A DNA stretch of 64,000 bases from DATAAP01 sp041690495 (GCA_041690495.1 JAWLHE010000003.1:1-64000); one strand, 5' to 3'. Positions 14,958 through 24,201 are shown, counted from the stretch's first letter. The notes: a model not told the origin generated them from the letters alone. Numbers and translations: made by a program.

Positions 14958-17704
14958 GCGCTGCTCTTGCCGCGCGCAAGGATCGCGGCGCGGACGCGGT
15001 CCGGAGTTGCAGGCACGCGGCGGATGCGAACACCGGTCGCGTGATGGATGGCGTTGAGAATGGCGGGTGCCGTCGGCACCAGCGCCGGCTCGCCGATGCC
15101 CTTGGCGCCGTAGGGGCCGAGCGGCTCGGCGTCCTCGATCAGAATGCACTCGATCGGCGGCACGTCGCCGAAGGTCGGGATCAGGTAATCGTGCAGGTTC
15201 TCGGTGCGTCCCGGGATGTATTCCTCCATCAGCGCGAGGCCGAGCCCCTGCGCCACGCCGCCGTGGATCTGGCCTTCGACCTGAGTCGGGTTGACCGCGC
15301 GGCCGACATCGTGCGCGGCAACGATGCGCCTTACCTTCACCGTACCGAGCTCGACATCGACCGCGACCTCCGCGAGCTGTGCCGCGAACGCGTAGGTCGC
15401 GTACGGAATGCCCTGCCCGTCTGCATCGAGCGGCTTGGTCGGCGGATCGAAATGACCCTGGCCGACCAGTACGTCGTTCGCGTCGACCTGCGGCAGGGCG
15501 GCGAGATCGATCTCCCGCACCGCGGAACCGTCGCGCAGCGTGATTCGCCCCGCGCCCAGCTCGATGCGCGCGCCCTCGCCGACATTGCCGAGCCGCAGGA
15601 TCTGGCGACGCAGATCCTCGCCGGCCAGCCGCACCGCGGTGCCCGAAACGAAAGTCTGGCGCGAGGCGGAGGTCTTGCCGGCGTCCTTCGTCAGATCGGT
15701 ATCGCCGGCGACGAGCCGGATTGCCGAAACCGGAACGCCCAGCGCATCGGCGGCGATCTGCATCATGATGGTGTTGGAACCCTGGCCGATATCGACGGCG
15801 CCGCTGTAGAGAGTCAGCGTCCCGTCGCGCGCTATGCCCATCGTCATCGTCGAGGGATTCGACAGCGACGTGTTGCCGATGCCGTACCACATGCAGGCGA
15901 TGCCGACGCCGCGCTTCTCGACGGTCGAGGTCCTGTTGAACGCATCGGCGCCGGCGCGCATCTCCTTCCAGTGCGGTCGCAGCGCCTCGAGGCAGGCGCG
16001 CAGGCCCGCACTCGCCTCGAGCTTCTGCCCGCTTGCCGTGACCGAACCCTTGCGCAGCGCGTTGGTCCAACGGATCTCGAGCGGATCGATGCCGAGCTTC
16101 CCGGCGAGCTCGTCGAGCAGCGTCTCGTGCGCGATCGCCGCCTGCGGCACGCCGAAGCCGCGGAAGGCGCCCGCCGGCGTGTCGTTGGTATAGATCGCAC
16201 GCGACGTGCAGCGTGCCGCTCCCACCTCGTACGGTCCCATCGCATGCACGGGCACGCGGTTGGCAACCGTAGGACCCCACGATGCATAGGCCCCGGTATT
16301 GAAGTCGCCATGAAAATCGACGGCGGTGATGCGCCCGTCGCGGTCGCAGGCGAATTTGGCATCGATGCGCGCCGGGTGACGCTTGGTGGTCGAGGCCATG
16401 CTCTCCGGCCGCGTGTAGGTGCAGCGCACCGGCCTGTCCAGGATCCATGCCGCAGTCGCGATCAGCGGCTGCAGGGAGAGATCGAGCTTGCCGCCAAAGC
16501 CGCCGCCGACGGCAGTCGGCACGATACGCACCTGCTCCGGCTTGACGCCCAGGATGAGCGCCATCTCGTCGCGGTCCATGTACGGCGTCTGGGTGCAGGC
16601 GACGATCTCGATGCGGTCGCCGACGCGTCGCGCATAGCCGGCCTCGGGCTCGACATAGGCGTGCTCGACGAACGTGGTCTCGAAGCTGGCCTCGGCGACG
16701 GCGGCGGCGCGGGCGAAACCCGCGTCGAGATCACCGCAGGCGAGGCGCCCCTTGATCAGGACGTTATCCGGAAAGTCCTTGTGCAGCGCAGGCGCCCCCG
16801 GTGCCGTGGCTGCATCGACCCCGCTGATCGTCGGCAGCACCTCCCACGCGATCGGCACCTCGTCGTCGCGGATCGCGGCGACGGTCGCATCGTCGCCGAC
16901 CAGCGCGACCACGGCCTCGCCGCGGTAGCGCACATAGCCCTCGGCCAACGCCGGCTGGTCCTTGCCGGTCGGATATATGCCGTAGAGATTATGGCCCGGG
17001 ATGTCCTTCGCCGTGAGCACCCGCACCAGGCCCGGGTACTTCGCGTGCAGCGGCGCGAGATCGCCGAGCGTGAAGCGCGCATGGGGGTGCGGCGAGCGCA
17101 CCGCGCGCAGGACCAGGCAGTCCGGGGGCCAGCTGTCCGCGCCGTAGCGCTCGGCGCCGGTGAGCTTGCCGATGCCGTCGGTCTTGGCGATGCGCGCACC
17201 CACGGCACGGCCGACCTCCGGCTCGACGGGTGCGGCGGGCGCATTCACCGACAGCACCGCATCGACGATCTTGCGATAGCCGGTGCAGCGGCACAGCACG
17301 CCGCCCAGCGCATCCAGCACCTCGGACTCGTTTGGCCGCGCGTTGCGCGCGAGCAGGTCGGATGCCGCCATCAGCATACCGGGCGTACAAATGCCGCATT
17401 GCGCCGCGCCATGTGCATGAAACGCCTGCTGCAACGCATTGAGCCTGCCCTCGGCGGCAAGGCCTTCGACGGTTGTCACGGCGCGGCCGCCGACCTGCGC
17501 GGCCGGCACCATGCAGGCGCAGACCTGGCGGCCGTCGAGCAGCACCGTGCAGGCGCCGCAATCGCCCGCGTTGCACCCGACCTTGGTGCCGGTAAGGCCG
17601 AGATCCTCGCGCAGCACGTCGGCGAGCCGCCGAACCGGATCGACATGAACCTCGCGCGCACGGCCGTTGACGGTGAAGGTGACACGGATGGCGGGCGATC
17701 TCAT
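14954..17704 (-). CDS. Molybdenum hydroxylase, fused 2Fe-2S and molybdopterin subunits (nicotinate dehydrogenase-like)
   Basis: A 916-residue xanthine-oxidase-family protein. The N-terminal 150 residues hold two [2Fe-2S] sites: C44, C49, C52, C62 and C103, C106, C138, C140. The remainder is the molybdopterin domain with G-G-G-F-G-G-K, G-A-F-R-G-F-G-V-P-Q, D-I-G-Q-G-S-N-T and the catalytic-glutamate motif K-G-I-G-E-P near the C-terminus. It would hydroxylate an N-heterocycle next to the ring nitrogen with water as oxygen source. It overlaps both neighbours by four bases. Pairing with a 6-hydroxynicotinate-reductase-like gene points to nicotinate as substrate; a related pyridine or purine acid is possible. 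Confidence 0.9.
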   Translation of the reverse strand: MRSPAIRVTFTVNGRAREVHVDPVRRLADVLREDLGLTGTKVGCNAGDCGACTVLLDGRQVCACMVPAAQVGGRAVTTVEGLAAEGRLNALQQAFHAHGAAQCGICTPGMLMAASDLLARNARPNESEVLDALGGVLCRCTGYRKIVDAVLSVNAPAAPVEPEVGRAVGARIAKTDGIGKLTGAERYGADSWPPDCLVLRAVRSPHPHARFTLGDLAPLHAKYPGLVRVLTAKDIPGHNLYGIYPTGKDQPALAEGYVRYRGEAVVALVGDDATVAAIRDDEVPIAWEVLPTISGVDAATAPGAPALHKDFPDNVLIKGRLACGDLDAGFARAAAVAEASFETTFVEHAYVEPEAGYARRVGDRIEIVACTQTPYMDRDEMALILGVKPEQVRIVPTAVGGGFGGKLDLSLQPLIATAAWILDRPVRCTYTRPESMASTTKRHPARIDAKFACDRDGRITAVDFHGDFNTGAYASWGPTVANRVPVHAMGPYEVGAARCTSRAIYTNDTPAGAFRGFGVPQAAIAHETLLDELAGKLGIDPLEIRWTNALRKGSVTASGQKLEASAGLRACLEALRPHWKEMRAGADAFNRTSTVEKRGVGIACMWYGIGNTSLSNPSTMTMGIARDGTLTLYSGAVDIGQGSNTIMMQIAADALGVPVSAIRLVAGDTDLTKDAGKTSASRQTFVSGTAVRLAGEDLRRQILRLGNVGEGARIELGAGRITLRDGSAVREIDLAALPQVDANDVLVGQGHFDPPTKPLDADGQGIPYATYAFAAQLAEVAVDVELGTVKVRRIVAAHDVGRAVNPTQVEGQIHGGVAQGLGLALMEEYIPGRTENLHDYLIPTFGDVPPIECILIEDAEPLGPYGAKGIGEPALVPTAPAILNAIHHATGVRIRRVPATPDRVRAAILARGKSSA

Positions 17705-18537
17705 TGTGCCAATTCCCGCAACGTGCGGCGCAGCAGGGTGAGCGTTGCGTCGCGGCGATATGCGGCGGTGCCGCGCACGTCGTCAATCGGCGACAGGGGC
17801 TCCAGGTCTCCAGCTGCAGGGATTTCGGCGATGGCCGCTGACAGCTTCTGGCCGGTGAGCCGGCGCTCCAGCGCGGGCAGGCGTCGCGCGGCCGCCGAGC
17901 ACGAACCGACCGCGATGCGCGCGGCGGCGATGGCACGGTCGGGCCGCAACTCGATCGCTGCGCCGATCATCACGATCGATATGACGAGGTACTTGCGCGC
18001 GCCGAGCTTCAGGAACGTCGAGCGGACCTCACCCTCCGGCTTCGGAATCAGCAGCGCCGTCACGAGTTCGTCATCGCGACGGACGGTGCGGCGGTTCCCG
18101 GTCACGAAATCCGCGACTGGAAGCAGGCGCCGGCCTGCGGTCGAGGCCAGTTCGACCTCCGCGTCGAGCGCCAGCAGGTTGGGAATGCCGTCGGCGGCCG
18201 GTGAGGCGTTGCACAGATTGCCGCACACCGTGCCGGCGTTTTGGATCTGCACGCCGCCGACCTCGCGTGCGGCGAGCTTCATTCCGTCGAACAGCGGCGG
18301 CAGCTTTGCGTCGATTACGTCGGTCCAGGTCGCAAGCGCCGGAATGCGCCAGCACCGCCCGTCATCCGCGATCTGCCGGAGCGACGAAAGCGCAGTAATA
18401 TCAACTATGTCGTCGTCAAGGGGCTTGCCAACCCGGGCGGGATAGTAGTCGGTTCCGCCGGCGACGATTACCCGCGGGCGCGCCGCCAGAGCGGCGAGCG
18501 CTTCGTCCAGTTCCGTAGGCCGCAGGTAACTTCCCAT
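17701..18537 (-). CDS. Molybdenum hydroxylase FAD-binding subunit (CoxM/NdhF-like)
   Basis: A 278-residue subunit starting MGSYLRPTELDEALAALAARP. FAD-binding motifs are V-I-V-A-G-G-T-D-Y-Y-P and I-Q-N-A-G-T-V-C-G-N-L-C-N-A-S-P-A-A-D of the CO-dehydrogenase flavoprotein-type family. A GTG two codons upstream (18543) is an alternative start. It is the first gene of the ten-gene minus-strand operon and lies just downstream of the MarR-type operator. It passes electrons from the FeS/Mo subunit to an acceptor, NAD or a quinone chain. Confidence 0.9.
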   Translation of the reverse strand: MGSYLRPTELDEALAALAARPRVIVAGGTDYYPARVGKPLDDDIVDITALSSLRQIADDGRCWRIPALATWTDVIDAKLPPLFDGMKLAAREVGGVQIQNAGTVCGNLCNASPAADGIPNLLALDAEVELASTAGRRLLPVADFVTGNRRTVRRDDELVTALLIPKPEGEVRSTFLKLGARKYLVISIVMIGAAIELRPDRAIAAARIAVGSCSAAARRLPALERRLTGQKLSAAIAEIPAAGDLEPLSPIDDVRGTAAYRRDATLTLLRRTLRELAQ

Positions 18538-18574
18538 TGCCACCCGTCCAAAGCGTCTGCCCGTTCAACGAGGC

Positions 18575-18597
18575 AGATTGTTCGTGTACGTATAATT
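18575..18597. promoter_or_regulatory. Putative MarR-family operator upstream of the hydroxylase/reductase operon
   Basis: A 23-base block with core GTGTACGTATAATT matches the block at 28413-28435 at 20 of 23 positions, in the same orientation relative to its downstream gene. TACGTA forms the palindromic centre. A minus-strand TTGACA lies just upstream (18623-18618), so the block overlaps the likely -10/start region, the usual site for repression relieved by an aromatic ligand. Confidence 0.75.
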
Positions 18598-18741
18598 GAG
18601 GCCAGACAGGGGCGGCTTGTCAAGGCGCTGAAACATCGCCCCTATTCCGCCAAGGGCAACAGTTCGTTAATGCCGCAAACTTAGAGTGGTAGAGGGGATT
18701 CACCAGCTTCGCCAGGCAGCGACTCGCGCCCGGGTACACGA

Positions 18742-20418
18742 TTGAGCACCGCCATCGATCTTTCGCGCAGCAAGCGTCTTCGCAACGAACGCGACCGCTT
18801 TGTGGCATTCGCCTTTGCCGCGGCGGACCTGCTCCTCGAGATCGATGCGGGCTGCACGATCTGCTTTGCGAGCGGCGCTTCGCTCAGCCTGACCAAACGC
18901 ACGGCGCAAGACCTTGTCGGCCGCTCCGTTCTCGATCTTGTCGCGCCGCGCGAGCGACCGATGGTCCGCATCCTGCTGCAGTCGTTGGCCAGGGGCGGCC
19001 GGCTCTCGCCTGTGCCCGTGCAGCTCGTCAACGGCGACGGCTCGGCCGCCATACTCGGCGGCTGCCGCCTGCCAACGCAGCACGACTATTTTTACCTGAC
19101 GTTCAGCTTGCCGGTTCCCACGGTCATCATCGACGACCGTGCCGCGCATCGCGACCCGGAATCGGGACTGCACGACAAGGAAGCCTTCACGCGGCTAGCG
19201 ACCGAGCGTCTCGGCGGCGAGCGGCCGGCCAAACTCACCGTCTTGAGCCTGTCGGGACTCGAGGCGCTGCGCGCGCGCATCGACGGCGAAATCTCAACGG
19301 GCCTGATGGCCGCAGTGGGTCGCCATCTCCGGACACGCTCGGCGGGCGGTGATTCGGCCGGACGTCTTGGCGACGGCCGCTTCGGCCTGCTGCACGAAGA
19401 GCCGCTCGATGCCGATGCACTGAGCCGGCAGATCGGCGAAATGTCTGCCAGCGCGGATCCGCTCGGCGAGGGCGTGGCGGTCGAGACCTCGACGCTCGAT
19501 CTCGGGCATGAGGGGATAAGCCAAGCCGATGCGGCGCGCGTGCTGGTCTATGCGATCAACAGCTATGCCAGCTCGACCAATGGCGAATTCACCGTCCCGA
19601 CGCTTGCCGCCGGCGTCCGCCAGATCCTCGCCGAGACGGCGGCGAAGCTGAAGGACCTGCGCGGCGAGCTGACCGCTCACCGCTTCGAGCTTGCCTTCCA
19701 GCCGATCGTGTCGCTCGACTCGCGCAAGACCCAGCATTACGAAGCGCTGATCCGGTTCAACGAGAACGAATCGCCGGCCGACCGCGTCCAGTTCGCCGAG
19801 CAGGTCGGGCTGGTCGCCGAGCTCGATCTCGCGGTGACCGACCGCGCAATCCAGACGCTCGAGGAGAACCGGCCCTCGCAGCCGCAGCTCGCGATCGCCG
19901 TCAACCTCTCCGGCCGTTCGCTCGAAAGCGCCATCTTCCGCAGCCAGCTCGACGGGCTGATCAAGGGACGCTCCGATCTGCGCGGACGCCTGCTGTTCGA
20001 GGTGACCGAGTCGGCCATCATTCACAATGCACAGGATGTCGCCGTTTTCCTCCAAGAGCTGCGCCGGCGCGGCTTCCGCGTCTGCCTCGATGATTTCGGG
20101 TCGGGCGCGGTGTCGCTCGACTACCTGCACGCCTTCGCAGTCGACTTCGTCAAGATCGACGGCAAGTACGTCCGCAAACTCGACCAGGGCGGCCGCCACG
20201 CGGCTCTGCTGCAAGGCATCGTCGAGCTCACCCGCAAGCTCGGCGCCGCGACCATCGCCGAGATGGTCGAGACCGATGCGCAGCGCGCGGCGCTCAAGAC
20301 CGCCGGAGTCGGCTTCGGCCAGGGCTATCTCTTCGGCAAGCCGGGTCCGTTGCCGGCGGCCGGCCAGGTCGTGCCGAAGCTCAATCTCAAGCGCCGCGGC
20401 GGTTATTCCAGCTGGTGA
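18742..20418 (+). CDS. PAS - degenerate GGDEF - EAL cyclic-di-GMP phosphodiesterase
   Basis: A 558-residue cytosolic protein. An N-terminal PAS-like region (about 20-125) precedes a GGDEF-like domain in which the active motif is replaced by G-D-G-R-F (no cyclase activity expected) and a C-terminal EAL domain from about 310. The EAL residues for metal binding and catalysis are present: E-A-L-I-R, N-L-S, E-V-T-E-S, D-D-F-G-S-G, K-I-D-G-K and E-M-V-E-T. It is therefore a probable c-di-GMP hydrolase. The start is TTG at 18742; no better in-frame start was found back to a stop at 18682. Divergent from the hydroxylase operon; relation to it unknown. Confidence 0.87.
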   Translation: MSTAIDLSRSKRLRNERDRFVAFAFAAADLLLEIDAGCTICFASGASLSLTKRTAQDLVGRSVLDLVAPRERPMVRILLQSLARGGRLSPVPVQLVNGDGSAAILGGCRLPTQHDYFYLTFSLPVPTVIIDDRAAHRDPESGLHDKEAFTRLATERLGGERPAKLTVLSLSGLEALRARIDGEISTGLMAAVGRHLRTRSAGGDSAGRLGDGRFGLLHEEPLDADALSRQIGEMSASADPLGEGVAVETSTLDLGHEGISQADAARVLVYAINSYASSTNGEFTVPTLAAGVRQILAETAAKLKDLRGELTAHRFELAFQPIVSLDSRKTQHYEALIRFNENESPADRVQFAEQVGLVAELDLAVTDRAIQTLEENRPSQPQLAIAVNLSGRSLESAIFRSQLDGLIKGRSDLRGRLLFEVTESAIIHNAQDVAVFLQELRRRGFRVCLDDFGSGAVSLDYLHAFAVDFVKIDGKYVRKLDQGGRHAALLQGIVELTRKLGAATIAEMVETDAQRAALKTAGVGFGQGYLFGKPGPLPAAGQVVPKLNLKRRGGYSSW

Positions 20419-20433
20419 GGTCCGGCCGGGCCG

Positions 20434-21696
20434 TCAACTCGCGAACCGCCAGCTGGCGAAGCGGGCACCGTCCGCCTCCGCGATGCGCAGGCACTCGTTC
20501 CATTTGGCCATGCGTTCGGAGCGCGTGAACGAGCCGACCTTCAGGATGTCGGCGCCCCATCCTGCCGCAAGATGCGCGATGCTGACGTCCTCGGTCTCGC
20601 CCGAGCGCGCCGAAACGATCGTCGCCCATCCCGCCGCACGCCCGGCATCGAAGGCGGCCTTCGTCTCCGTGACCGTGCCGGCCTGGTTGGGCTTGATCAA
20701 TGCGGCGTTGCACGCCCCCTCCTTCGCCGACCGAACGATGCGCGCAGCATTCGTCACAAGGAAGTCGTCGCCGATGACCAGCGCCTTGCCGCCAGCGGCG
20801 CGCGTAAATACGGCCATGCCTTCGGCGTCGTCCTCCGCCACCGGGTCCTCGATCGCGCAGATCGGATAGGCCTCGAGCCAGCCGAGCAGCAGCTCGATGA
20901 GCTGATCGCATGCCAGCTCGCGGCCGTCGCGCGCGAGCCTGTATGCGCCGCCGCGGCGGAACTGGGTCGCGGCGATGTCGAGCGAGATCGCGACCTGCCG
21001 CCCGGGTGCCAGTCCCGCCTTCTCGATCGCCTGCACGATTAGCTCGATAGCGTCCTCGTTGCGTTCGACCTCCGGCCAGTAGCCGCCCTCGTCCGCCACG
21101 CCGCGCAGCTTCCCGCGTTCGGATAGCAGCGCCCCCGCGGCGCGATAGACTTCCGCCACCCAGTCCAGCGCCTCGGCGAAGTCGCGCGCCCCCACCGGGA
21201 CGGCCATGAAGTCCTGCAGATCGACACGGCGGCTGGCATGCGCGCCGCCGCCGATGATCTGGATCTCCGGCATCGGTACGACGGGCGCCTTCGCCCCGAG
21301 AGCACGCCACAGCGGAACGTCCCGGGCGGCCGCATGAGCATGGGCGACGGCGAGCGACGTCGCAATCAACGCGTTGCCGCCCAGCCGGCGCTTGTCCGCG
21401 GTGCCGTCAAGCGCGATCAGGGCGCGGTCGATTTCCTCCTGCCCCGCCACATCTCGCCCGCGTAACGCCGTTGCAATTTCGTCGTTCACCGCGGCGACCG
21501 CACGGCGCACGTCGAGCCCGCCGAACGCGTTCCCGCCGTCGCGGAGGTCGACCGCCTCGCCTGAACCGGTGGAGGCGCCGGCGGGCGCGATCGCTCGACC
21601 GACGGCGCCGGATTCAAGCCTCACCTCGGCTTCGACGGTCGGCCGGCCGCGCGAATCCCAAACCCGGCGGCCCACCACCGAAGCGATCCTGGTCAT
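20434..21696 (-). CDS. Divergent enolase-superfamily protein
   Basis: A 420-residue enolase homolog starting MTRIASVVGRRVWDSRGRP. Retained motifs: G-A-S-T-G-S-G-E-A, G-G-A-H-A, V-A-D-E-G-G-Y, S-L-D-I-A-A, A-I-E-D-P, I-G-D-D-F-L-V-T-N and the catalytic-lysine block L-I-K-P-N-Q. Differences from housekeeping enolase: Q-E-F-M is Q-D-F-M, the H of S-H-R-S-G-E-T is A (S-A-R-S-G-E-T), and I-K-T-G-A is L-K-V-G-S. Loss of that substrate-contacting His suggests a changed substrate or lower activity. The gene overlaps the upstream kinase gene by four bases. It is more likely a specialised paralog than the glycolytic enzyme. Confidence 0.82.
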   Translation of the reverse strand: MTRIASVVGRRVWDSRGRPTVEAEVRLESGAVGRAIAPAGASTGSGEAVDLRDGGNAFGGLDVRRAVAAVNDEIATALRGRDVAGQEEIDRALIALDGTADKRRLGGNALIATSLAVAHAHAAARDVPLWRALGAKAPVVPMPEIQIIGGGAHASRRVDLQDFMAVPVGARDFAEALDWVAEVYRAAGALLSERGKLRGVADEGGYWPEVERNEDAIELIVQAIEKAGLAPGRQVAISLDIAATQFRRGGAYRLARDGRELACDQLIELLLGWLEAYPICAIEDPVAEDDAEGMAVFTRAAGGKALVIGDDFLVTNAARIVRSAKEGACNAALIKPNQAGTVTETKAAFDAGRAAGWATIVSARSGETEDVSIAHLAAGWGADILKVGSFTRSERMAKWNECLRIAEADGARFASWRFAS

Positions 21697-22733
21697 GCTG
21701 CGACTTCCTTTGTCCATGCTGCGCAAACGTCGTCTAGGCGGTCGACCGGACGCAGCAGCAATGCCGTTGCTACACGTCGTACCTGATCCTTCTGCCACTC
21801 CTCCGTGACGTATTCCACCGGCGACTTGCCGTCGATCCGCGCCAGGAACAATCCTGGCAGCAGGCGCGCCGTCCGCGTCTCGAGCGCGGATCGCGACTCC
21901 CAGCGCACGCCGGCCATGTAGCTTCCCGCCAACGCGTCAAAGCAGGCGAGAAACGCCTGTGAAGACGATGGCCGCCACAGGCATTTCAGCAGGAGATGAT
22001 TGAGGCAGAACGCAAGGTCGAAGGCCGGGTCGCCGTACCAAGCGCATTCGGCATCGAGGAACACCGGACCGCGCGGACCGATCAGGATGTTCTTGGGGCT
22101 GACATCGCCGTGCACAAGGCAGCGCCGGGTCGCGGCAGTGGTCTCGACAAGCGCGTGCAGGGCCGATGCAACGTCCGCACAACCCAAATCCTCGTATCGT
22201 CGTGCGGTGGCGACGAGATACGGCTCGAGCCGGATCGCGTAGAAAATGGAATCGGTCGCAAAGCGCCTCGCGATCCCGTCATCACCCGCGGTCCCCGCAT
22301 GGATGCGAACGAGGCGGTCGGCTACGGCCCGCGCAGTAGCAGGCTCCGCGATGCCGTCGCGAAGCTGCTGCTTCCACAGCGCATGCGTCGCCGGGTCGAG
22401 ATAGGCCATCACGAACAGGTTGTTGCCGGAATCCGCCGCAAAGATTTTCGGGACGGCGTCCGGAACGAGGTGTCCCGCCGTCTCCATCCAGGCAACCTCG
22501 TTGGCATTGCGCGCGATCGGTGCGCGCCAGTCCTGCGCCACTCGCAGCTTCGCCAGCGCGCGCTTCACGCAGACCGGGCCGCCCGGCAGATCGACCTTCC
22601 AGATATCGGATGCGACGCCGCCGGTGAGCCGTTCGAAGCGCGGATTCGCGCCAGCGTCGATCAGCCCGAACCGAGTCAGTGCCGCGCGTGCGTCCTTCGT
22701 TTCCGGATCCTCGGCTGGCATGTCACTGTTCAT
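21693..22733 (-). CDS. APH-fold small-molecule phosphotransferase
   Basis: A 346-residue kinase of the aminoglycoside-phosphotransferase/choline-kinase fold. The catalytic loop is L-V-H-G-D-V-S-P-K-N-I-L (about residues 209-220), followed by the metal-binding F-L-D-A-E-C-A-W-Y-G-D-P-A-F-D-L-A. An N-terminal L-T-G-G-V-A-S-D-I-W-K glycine loop and V-K-R-A lysine are visible. It is operonic with the MATE gene (nine-base gap) and overlaps the enolase-like gene. The substrate is unknown and drug phosphorylation should not be assumed. Confidence 0.85.
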   Translation of the reverse strand: MNSDMPAEDPETKDARAALTRFGLIDAGANPRFERLTGGVASDIWKVDLPGGPVCVKRALAKLRVAQDWRAPIARNANEVAWMETAGHLVPDAVPKIFAADSGNNLFVMAYLDPATHALWKQQLRDGIAEPATARAVADRLVRIHAGTAGDDGIARRFATDSIFYAIRLEPYLVATARRYEDLGCADVASALHALVETTAATRRCLVHGDVSPKNILIGPRGPVFLDAECAWYGDPAFDLAFCLNHLLLKCLWRPSSSQAFLACFDALAGSYMAGVRWESRSALETRTARLLPGLFLARIDGKSPVEYVTEEWQKDQVRRVATALLLRPVDRLDDVCAAWTKEVAA

Positions 22734-22742
22734 GCCGATGTT

Positions 22743-24179
22743 CTATCCTTGCCGGATATCGCCCCTCCAGTGCTTTCGCGCCGTCGACCTCGCGATCCGG
22801 GCGACCGCAAGGGCGGCACCCAGCCCGAATACCATCATTCCCAGGGCGATCACGAAGAACAGGCCATCGGCGCCCAGATAGGTGAAGTGCACGACAAGCC
22901 AGCCCCCGATGACGATCACCGCCAGTCGGGCGGTTCCAGCCAGCACCGTACCGAGCACGCGCCCCATACCCTGCGATGCGAAGTAAAGCGCGAAGCCGAG
23001 GCCGAGAAAGCTGTAGAACGGGCCAACGATACGCAGATACGGCGTACCCGCCGCACGGACCGACGTTTCGCTGCTGAACAGGCCGATCCATGCCGCCGGC
23101 GCGAGTGCGGCCGCGATTCCGATGGCGCCCGTCAGGCCGGCAGCGAGAACCGCGCCGGTCCAGGCGATCCTGCGTGCGCGCTGCCATTCCCCGGCGCCGA
23201 CATTCGTCCCGACCATCGCGACCAGCGCCGCGCCGATGGCAAAGATCAGGGGCACCTGCATGAACTCGAGCCGCGCGCCGATGCCGTACCCGGCCAAGGC
23301 CGCCGTCCCGTAGACGGCGACCAGGCCGGTGATGACCGATACCGACAGCGCAGCCTGCAGCGACGACAGGCAAGCGATTGCGCCGACGCTCAGGATGTCG
23401 CGGAACAGCGTCCAGCGCAGGACTATGCCCGAGAGCCTGAATTTCAGGCCGCCGCGGCCGGAGCGCAGGAACAGAAATACCGCGACACTGCCAGCAGCGA
23501 ACGCGATCACCTGGGCGAGGCCCGCACCGGCGAGACCGAGGCGCGGCAGCGGTCCGAGGCCGAGCATGAATCCGGCCGCGAGCGGAATCTGCAGGAGCGC
23601 CACCCCGATCAGCATGAAGGACGGTACCGCCATATTGCCTGTGCCGCGCACGACGCTGGCCAGGGTATTGGCGATCCACATCGCGAGCGCGCCGCCGAAC
23701 AGCACGGCGGCGTAGCGTACCGCTTCGTCGAGGACGACGCCTTCGGCGCCAAGCCGGCGGTAGAGCCACGGGCCGCCGACGCCCGGAATCAGCGTGAACA
23801 GCAGGCTCATCGCGACAGCAATGACGATGGCGTGCACGATCAGCGCCTCGGCACGCGCGACGTCGTCGGCGCCAAGCGCCCGCGCCGTTGCCGACGAGAC
23901 GCCGCCGCCCATCGACCCGGCCGACATCATCTGCATCAGGATCGCGAACGGGAACACCAGCGCCAATGCTGCCAGCGACTCGGTGCCGAGCCGGCCGGCC
24001 AGCCAGGTCTCGGCCACCGCGACTGCGGTCTGCACGAACACCAGAAGCACGTTCGGCGCCGCGAGCCGGATCAGCGTCGGCGCGATCGGCCCCTCGAGGA
24101 TGCGTTTTGTCGCTTCCTGGCGACGCAAGGCCGCATGCTCGCCGACACGGTTAACACGCGCTGAGGACAGGTCATTCAC
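22743..24179 (-). CDS. MATE-family efflux transporter
   Basis: A 478-residue inner-membrane protein with about twelve helices in two homologous halves. MATE blocks include I-R-L-A-A-P-N-V, A-E-T-W-L-A-G-R-L-G-T-E-S-L-A-A-L-A and, in the second half, G-L-V-A-V-Y-G-T-A-A-L-A-G-Y-G-I-G-A-R. It starts with GTG at 24179. It would exchange H+ or Na+ for an exported cationic or organic compound. It heads the MATE-kinase-enolase-like operon. Confidence 0.9.
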   Translation of the reverse strand: MNDLSSARVNRVGEHAALRRQEATKRILEGPIAPTLIRLAAPNVLLVFVQTAVAVAETWLAGRLGTESLAALALVFPFAILMQMMSAGSMGGGVSSATARALGADDVARAEALIVHAIVIAVAMSLLFTLIPGVGGPWLYRRLGAEGVVLDEAVRYAAVLFGGALAMWIANTLASVVRGTGNMAVPSFMLIGVALLQIPLAAGFMLGLGPLPRLGLAGAGLAQVIAFAAGSVAVFLFLRSGRGGLKFRLSGIVLRWTLFRDILSVGAIACLSSLQAALSVSVITGLVAVYGTAALAGYGIGARLEFMQVPLIFAIGAALVAMVGTNVGAGEWQRARRIAWTGAVLAAGLTGAIGIAAALAPAAWIGLFSSETSVRAAGTPYLRIVGPFYSFLGLGFALYFASQGMGRVLGTVLAGTARLAVIVIGGWLVVHFTYLGADGLFFVIALGMMVFGLGAALAVARIARSTARKHWRGDIRQG

Positions 24180-24201
24180 GTGCCTTGAATTCTCCCCTCA
24201 C

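Noticed and set aside
13437..16448. A 1003-codon minus-strand frame covering the reductase gene and part of the molybdenum subunit
   Set aside because: The first half is out of frame with the hydroxylase and not protein-like; the real start is the ATG at 14957 overlapping the upstream stop.
15041..18445. A very long plus-strand open frame opposite the molybdenum hydroxylase genes
   Set aside because: It is antisense to a gene with clear motifs on the minus strand; its Arg/His/Ala-rich translation is the usual GC-rich shadow.
21693..22733. Calling the APH-fold gene an aminoglycoside resistance gene
   Set aside because: Only the general kinase fold motifs are visible; nothing in the sequence supports drug specificity.
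21996..24164. A long plus-strand open frame opposite the kinase and MATE genes
   Set aside because: Low-complexity Arg/Asp/Gln-rich translation with no ribosome site; the opposite strand encodes recognisable families.
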